From positions 124,001-188,000 of the forward strand of contig JAVMKO010000150.1 in NCBI GenBank assembly GCA_032164245.1: a stretch of DNA of 64,000 nucleotides. The letters are read 5' to 3'. The notes beneath the pieces are model-generated. The model had not been told where the DNA came from, searched no databases, and saw nothing but the letters and a program-made list of their open reading frames with translations. Position numbers and translations under genes: made by a program. Position 1 is the stretch's first letter, and every line of letters begins with the position of its first letter. Source of the stretch: Sternotherus odoratus (Eukaryota; Chordata; Testudines; Kinosternidae). Below, in pieces: positions 58,568 to 64,000 of the stretch.

Positions 58568-60202
58568 TGTAAAGGGGTGGTAGGGCCCCCTGCTGGCCGG
58601 GAGGGAGATAACCCCTGGCAAGAGCCGGAAGGGGCGGAGCCAGGCCCTGTTAAGCCCCGCCCCCGGAAGGTCAGGGGCCGACCCGGAAGTAGAAAAGCCC
58701 GGCCTCAGAGCTCAGTTGAGAGGCAGACACCGGGGAGAACAGACGCTCTGGGGCGGGCTCCGGCTCGAGGGCTGCCGAGCCAGCCACTTCCCCGCTATTG
58801 GGAGCAGCCGCCAGCGTTGCCGCCTGCCAGGTACCCCGGGGAGCTGCTGAGCCAGCCGCCAGCCCACTACTGGGAGGAACTACCGAGGCTGCCGTCTGCC
58901 CACTACCCGGAGGAGCCGCTGGACCTGCCGTCCGCCCGCGACTGGGAGGAACTACCGAGGCTGCCGTCCGCCCACTACCCAGAGGAACCGCTGGACCTGC
59001 CGTCCGCCTACTACCCAGAGGAGCCGCCAACAGACTCGGCCTGCTATCCGGAGGAGGACTTGCCAGACCTGCCGCCCGATAGTGACCCTGAGGAGCCCAT
59101 GAACCTGGGGCCTTCGGAGGACCCCGAGACGGCCCAGGTACCATGGGAGGGGGAGTGGGGAAGTAGCCCGGGGGAAGGCCCTGAGCCAATGTCAGTGTGT
59201 TGCGGTCAGGATCCCCACTGACTGCAGCAAGCCTTCCGCTGCTAGGGCCCCGGGCTGGGGCACAGTGGAAGTGGGTGGGCCTGCGCCCCCCCCTGCCACC
59301 CCATTGGTGGGTGGCAGTCTCCCCCCTCCCACCGATACCTGGTCTACTAGCTCCTGAACTATTGTTCAGCCCCTGCTTAGGGCCTGAACCCCCTGACCCC
59401 GCATACTCATTGTTGTTCACCCTGACTCAGGGCCCAGACTCATTGAACACTGCTCAGCCCCGCCGGAGGGTCTGAGCCCCTCGCTATTGGACAGTGCTCA
59501 GCCCCGCCGGAGGGTCTGAGCCCCTCGCTATTGGACAGTGCTCAGCCCCGCCGGAGGGTCTGAGCCCCTCGCTATTGGACAGTGCTCAGCCCCGCCGGAG
59601 GGTCTGAGCCCCTCGCTATTGGACAGTGCTCAGCCCCGCCGGAGGGTCTGAGCCCCTCGCTATTGGACAGTGCTCAGCCCCGCCGGAGGGTCTGAGCCCC
59701 TCGCTATTGGACAGTGCTCAGCCCCGCCGGAGGGTCTGAGCCCCTCGCTATTGGACAGTGCTCAGCCCCGCCGGAGGGTCTGAGCCCCTCCCTATTGGAC
59801 AGTGCTCAGCCCCGCCTGAGGGTCTGAGCCCCTCCCTATTGGACAGTGCTCAGCCCCGCCTGAGGGTCTGAGCCCCTCGCTATTGGACAGTGCTCAGCCC
59901 CGCCTGAGGGTCTGAGCCCCTCGCTATTGGACAGTGCTCAGCCCCGCCTGAGGGTCTGAGCCCCTAACTGTTGGACAGTGCTCAGCCCTGCCGGAGGGTC
60001 TGAACCCCGGACAGGCCTCGGCCCTACCTGAGGGTCTGGGCCCTAACGTGGACCCACTGTGGCTCCCGCCCGGCGCGAGGGTGGGAGTTAGGACCCTGCG
60101 GCCCCGCTAATTCCCCTCAGGGCCGCATGGTCGCATAGGGAAGGGTAGTACTTGCCCGCCGGACCGGCGGAAGGGACGGAGCCCCAGATACCTACCCTTA
60201 CA
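58568..60202 (+). mobile_element. LTR-like element inside R2, 1635 bp
   Basis: It starts TGTAAAGGGG and ends CCCTTACA (TG...CA). It is flanked by GGAT on both sides (58564-58567, 60203-60206). The R2 frame is continuous across the site without it. It is GC-rich, with a duplicated 72-bp proline-rich coding-like unit (about 58879-59010) and a 44-bp tandem array. TG...CA ends and a 4-bp duplication fit a solitary LTR of a retrovirus or Gypsy-type element. The length and coding-like part are unusual, so another retroelement type is possible. Confidence 0.7.
59445..60009. repeat. 44-bp tandem array
   Basis: About 12.8 head-to-tail copies of a 44-bp unit containing ACAGTGCTCAGCCCCGCC and GAGGGTCTGAGCCCCTCGC. 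The central copies are identical. Variants (GCCTGAGG for GCCGGAGG, CTCCC for CTCGC) cluster at the 3' side. There are no spacers, so it is not a CRISPR array. Confidence 0.97.
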
Positions 60203-60205
60203 GGA

Positions 60206-62245
60206 TATTTTAACAAAAGAGGGACATGGGAACACAGCAGGATGGCCTCCGCCTGTACAGAAATCAAATAATGATATATTGATGAGTTTGATTAGTGTAG
60301 ATGAAACAAGGAAGGCATTAAGGGAGATAAGAAAGGATAGTGCCCCTGGCCCCGATAAAGTAGCTCTTAAGGATTTATGGGATAATTTTTAATATAGACT
60401 CTCTTATTATCACTAGAATTTTTAATATATGGTTTTTAACTAAACAAATCCCGGATGATTTTAAAGAGACTAGAACAATTTTAATTCCCAAAGTAAGTGA
60501 TGAAGAAGAGTTTAAGGAAATAACGTCATGGAGGCCACTAACAATCGGATCAATGTGGGTCAGATTATATACCAAAATACTGGCCAAGAGATTATCTGCA
60601 GCTATTAATATCTGCAATAGGCAAAAAGGATTTATATCTGCACCGGGGTGTGATGAGAATAATTAAATTATTTAAAATCGCTATAAAGGGGCTAAAAGGA
60701 ATAGGGACAAGATCGCTATTGTATTTGTCGATATTGCTAAGGCATTTGACTCAATAATCCGGCTATAATATGGCCATGTCCTAAAGCGATTTGGGGTTAG
60801 CGATTATTAATATCATCCAAGATTTATATACCGATTGTTTCACTAGGGTATGGGTGGGTGAGGAAAAAACTGAGTCTATTTTAATTAGAAGTGGGGTTAA
60901 GCAAGGGGACCCCTTATCACCGATTTTATTTAATATTGCGATGGACCCTCTCTTAATGAAATTGGAACTCAAAGGGAAAGGTTTTTATATTCAAGGTAGG
61001 AGTATCACATCGTTAGCTTTTGCTGACGATGTGGCAATTTTAAGTAGGTCCTACGATGGGATGCAGGAGAATTTGAGAATTCTCCAAGAGTTTTGTAGAA
61101 CGACAAATTTGAAAATTAATGTAAAGAAAACTAAGGGAATTCATATTTTACCAAAGGAGAAGACCTATGTGGTTAACCCAAAAGAAAATTGGTATGTTGG
61201 CCAGGAAGAACTAGAATATGTAGAGCCAGGAAGCTTTGAGAAATATCTAGGTGCGAAAGTTGATCCTTGGATTGGAGTAGGAGGTTTGAGATTGAAAGAG
61301 AAGTTGATTGAATGGAGTAAATACTTGGAAAGAGCAGCATTAAAGCCGGCCCAAAAATTATTAATTTTAAGAACGTATATTTTACCCAGATTATTTTATA
61401 ATTTACTATTAGTGGAGCCTCCTATGTATATTTTAAATGAATTAGATGTTTTAACTAGAAAAATCGTTAAAGAAATTTTACATTTACCACAATGTACTAC
61501 CGATGGTTTGTTTTATGCTAGGAGTAGGGATGGGGGATTAGCACTAACCAAATTTGCAGTTCAGATTCCGAATATGATGGTGAGAAAGTGGAGACGACAT
61601 ATAAGTTCTAGGGATGACTGGATTGATTTGTCCTATATTTATGTAGGAGAAAATTTAATTGAAAAGATTTTATCAGTTAGTGCATCTATACCACGGTCAG
61701 ATAAATGGAGGGAGGAAGAATTTTTAAAATGGGGAAATTTAAGATGCCAGGGGGTGGGGATTCAATATTTTAGAAATGACCCAATAAGTAATTCATCTTT
61801 TAAAAATTTTAATCAAATGAAATCAGGGTCTTTTATCACAGCTCTCCAATTGAGGGCCAATGTTTACCCAACGAGGGAGATGCTAGCGAGAGGTAGGGTA
61901 GGAGTTAATGCCCAGTGTAGATGGTGTGGAAAGGTTAGAGAAACTGTGCCACATATCTCGGGACAGTGTTACAAAACTAAAGAGATTAGAATTAAAAGAC
62001 AACAGAGTGGTCCACGGCATGGTAGTTAAGTTGGGAAAATGGGATGGAAAGTTATAGTAGAACCACACCTAAGGAATAGAAAGGGGGAGTTGAGAAAACC
62101 TGACTTGATATTCGTTAAGAATGGTATGGCAGTAGTGGTCGATGTTACAGTGAGATGGGAGGACAATGCTGGGAGTTTGGAGGCGGCCCACGAGGAAAAG
62201 GTGGCCTATTATATAGTGAGTTGGAAGAGGAGATTAAACAACTGA
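60206..62245 (+). pseudogene. R2 reverse transcriptase and endonuclease ORF (copy 1), broken
   Basis: Order of motifs: RKDSAPGPDKVALKDLW (RT motif 0/1 region, about 60330-60380), SWRPLTIGSMWVRLYTKILA (about 60527-60586), VFVDIAKAFDS (motif A, 60721-60753), SGVKQGDPLSPILFN (motif B, about 60889-60933), and AFADDVAIL (motif C, about 61015-61041). Then come a thumb region, a CCHC knuckle CRWCGKVRETVPHISGQC (about 61916-61969), and the restriction-like endonuclease (KPDLIFVKNG, VVVDVTVRWE, EEKVAYY; 62095-62215). Frame breaks lie after LWDNF (about 60392), near 60663, near 60766 and near 62030. The longest open piece is 60791-62029. Confidence 0.92.
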
Positions 62246-62701
62246 CGGGAGTTAATAATATCCACTTCTCTGGACTTGTAATTGGGGCTCGTGGCAAGTG
62301 GAGTGAAACTAACAATGAACTTCTACAGATTTTAGGAATGGAGAAGGTTAAAAATTTTAAAGAACTATCTGTAGATTAGTTTTTTATTCCACTATAGACA
62401 TGATGGCTATATTCCGTGACAAGTGAAGATCCAGGATATCCCATTCCGAGTATCTCACTAAAACTAAATTTTAGCTTTTTTGTCTCCATATTTTAACATT
62501 AACTCTGGATTGGGTTGTTTAGTACCCAAAATCCTTCATTACTTGTTACTATCTGGCCCTTGGTTTTAAATTTAATTATAATAAAATACTTTTTTTATGG
62601 ATTTATCCCATTTTTAAATTATTCTTATCTGATTGGATTGGACGGCGGACTGGCCGCTTAAAGTAACCAGGAAAGGGCAGGTAGTCACGCCTGTACATAA
62701 A
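62246..62701 (+). other. R2 3' UTR (copy 1)
   Basis: The end of the endonuclease frame (about 62379 in another phase) is followed by AT-rich sequence finishing CCTGTACATAAA at the 28S junction. In R2 the 3' UTR is the structured RNA recognised by the protein to prime reverse transcription. The boundary at 62701/62702 is exact. Confidence 0.8.
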
Positions 62702-62770
62702 TAGCCAAATGCCTCCTCATCTAATTAGTGACTCGCATGAATGGATGAACAAGATTCCCACTGTCCCTAC

Positions 62771-62810
<40 letters not shown>

Positions 62811-62817
62811 CGGAATC

Positions 62818-62855
<38 letters not shown>

Positions 62856-63219
62856 TGGCACCGTGAAGAGACATGAGAGGTGCAGAATAAGTGGGAGGCC
62901 GCCCGGGCTCGCCCGGTGCACCGCCGGTGAGATACCACTACTCTTATCGTTTCCTCACTTACCTGGTGAGGCGGGGAGGCGAGCCCTCCGAGGGGCTCTC
63001 GCTTCTGGCCCCAAGCGCCCGGCGCGGTACCGGGCGCGGCCTGCTCCGGGGACAGTGTCAGGTGGGGAGTTTGACTGGGGCGGTACACCTGTGAAACCGT
63101 AACGCAGGTGTCCTAAGGCGAGCTCAGGGAGGACAGAAACCTCCCGTGGAGCAGAAGGGCAAAAGCTCGCTTGATCTTGATTTTCAGTATGAATACAGAC
63201 CGCGAAAGCGGGGCCTCAC
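62702..63219 (+). pseudogene. 28S rRNA gene fragment (downstream of the R2 site)
   Basis: The sequence from TAGCCAAATGCCTC through CGCGAAAGCGGGGCCTCAC follows vertebrate 28S rRNA from the R2 site for about 520 bp. It includes GGGAACGGGCTTGGCGGAAT, GGACAGTG, GGGGAGTTTGACTGGGGCGG and CCTCCCGTGGAGCAGAAGGG, and a short GC-rich expansion segment. Changes at normally invariant positions (GCCTCCTCATC for GCCTCGTCATC, GTGACTCGC, AACAAGA) show it is not a working gene. It stops short of the 28S 3' end. Confidence 0.95.
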
Positions 63220-64000
63220 AATTATGATCTCCCAAGGAGAGAAGACGAGATAATAGTGGAGGAGCAGTGTGAGAGGTATAGTGAAAACCGAGGTAGTGAG
63301 GTTTTACCAATTTTACCGATGGTTTTTATTAATGAGGCTTTTAGTAGTTTAATGATGGAGATGGATAATCCAGATTTTAAGTATTTAGATTCATTTGAAG
63401 ATCCTTACACTATTTTTAACCCTATTTTATCAAATTTAAATAATTTTAATAAGGGGAGGATAGATGTTTTTAATTTAGATAAGATTCTAATAGAGATTTT
63501 AATAGGGATGATGGGAATAAGGAAAGTAGTGTTTGTAAGGATGGAGTGTTTTATTTGGAATATCCTCCAGAAAGTTTTAATTGTCCCATTTGCCCTCAAA
63601 TTTTAGCTACATTTAGCAAATGGGCAAAACACATCAATAGGCAACATAAAAGCAAAGCCATAAGGGTTTTATGTAGTAAGTGTGGTAAAATGTCACAATA
63701 CCATAATATAGCTTGTCACTACCCCAAGTGCAAGCCTAGAGTGGTGGATACCCCTGAAATGGGCCACACTTGTTCAGCTTGTGGGCTAAAATTCCACACC
63801 AGATCAGGTCTTAGTGAGCACTGTAGACATCGACACCCTGCTATACGAAATGAGCAAAGGAAGGAGGAGTTGAAAGGAAAGAAAAAGGGAAAGGAGACTT
63901 CTACCTGAAAGAAAGTATGGACAGATGAAGAGGTAGAACGATTAATACAATTAGAGAGAAAGTATATAGGGAAGAGAAATATAAATAAATGCATTGAGAA
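63220..64000 (+). mobile_element. R2 retrotransposon, 5' part (copy 2, runs off the window)
   Basis: Immediately after the 28S fragment comes a leader, then an open frame (63256-63510) rich in acidic and hydrophobic residues. After one frameshift near 63505 it continues into three N-terminal zinc fingers: CPICPQILATFSKWAKHINR (C2H2), CSKCGKMSQYHNIACHYPKC (CCHC-like) and CSACGLKFHTRSGLSEHCRH (C2H2). A KVWTDEEVERLIQLE Myb start follows after a stop at 63906. Three fingers plus Myb is the arrangement of the R2-A clade; these domains bind the 28S target. The last 41 bases overlap the start of copy 1 with two transitions. Confidence 0.88.

Larger units (their letters stand above)
57613..62701 (+). 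mobile_element. R2 non-LTR retrotransposon, 5'-truncated (copy 1)
   Basis: The copy begins inside the Myb region: AAGTATGTAGGGAAGAGAAA matches the last 41 bases of the window, which belong to copy 2. It then runs through the linker, reverse transcriptase, zinc knuckle and restriction-like endonuclease to a 3' UTR. The UTR ends exactly before TAGCCAAATGCC, the canonical R2 target in 28S rDNA. About 3.1 kb of R2 remains after discounting two insertions (57775-58112 and 58568-60202). R2 elements reverse-transcribe their RNA at a nick in 28S genes. This copy has frameshifts and stops in the RT and before the endonuclease, so it is dead. Confidence 0.93.

Noticed and set aside
58671..59420. 249-codon minus-strand frame
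   Set aside because: Antisense shadow of a GC-rich stretch in the LTR-like element; no domain.
59445..60009. CRISPR-like regular repeat array
   Set aside because: Units are directly adjacent with no spacers and the genome is eukaryotic; it is a minisatellite.
62702..63219. Functional 28S gene
   Set aside because: Substitutions at invariant positions and truncation at both ends show it is a fragment.

Overview
The window looks like a vertebrate nuclear locus, most probably from a turtle (a crocodilian is the main alternative). The reasons are a butyrophilin/TRIM-type B30.2 exon and KRAB/C2H2 zinc-finger gene pieces, eukaryotic tRNA genes with A and B boxes (one with an intron), CR1 LINE fragments, a Penelope-like element with a GIY-YIG region, many hAT and pogo/Tigger-type elements, endogenous retrovirus pieces, and an R2 retrotransposon joined to 28S rDNA. 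Species assignment is inference. No protein gene in the window is clearly complete.

Layout. 0-2 kb: terminal B30.2 (PRY-SPRY) exon on the + strand with a poly(A) signal. 4.5-8.4 kb: a minus-strand KRAB/C2H2 zinc-finger gene or pseudogene, with its last exon at 4552-5192 and a CpG-rich promoter and first exon at about 8268-8400, followed by a 1.1 kb GC-box minisatellite. 11-49 kb: a tRNA gene cluster. I count about 14 tRNA genes that look intact or nearly so (Cys, iMet, two elongator Met, Glu, Asn, Ile with intron, Lys, Thr, Arg, two Ser, Val, Ala) and about 16 decayed copies. The cluster grew by direct and inverted duplication of tRNA-plus-flank units. The clearest case is an inverted duplication (about 17.3-20.5 kb against 29.5-31.3 kb) that carries tRNA-iMet, a zinc-finger-type promoter and first exon, a conserved acidic reading frame and tRNA-Met.

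49-56 kb: a minus-strand endogenous retrovirus gag-pro remnant interrupted by a hAT element and another repeat, then a decayed Myb/SANT-like gene of the kind carried by Harbinger transposons. 56.5-57.6 kb: nested hAT elements and a decayed C2H2 zinc-finger exon.

57.6-64 kb is the most unusual part. A 5'-truncated R2 element (Myb region, reverse transcriptase, zinc knuckle, restriction-like endonuclease) ends exactly at the canonical R2 site and runs into about 520 bp of decayed 28S rDNA. That rDNA joins directly to the 5' end of a second R2 element with three N-terminal zinc fingers. The first R2 was later split by a pogo-type MITE (TA duplication) and a 1.6 kb LTR-like element (GGAT duplication) that carries a 44-bp tandem array. 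Both insertions are clean enough that the R2 reading frame continues on either side.

Butyrophilin/TRIM-like sequence, zinc fingers, a dense tRNA cluster and rDNA together recall the extended MHC region of mammals and the MHC/nucleolar-organiser chromosome of birds. That comparison is inference from established knowledge, not something the sequence proves.
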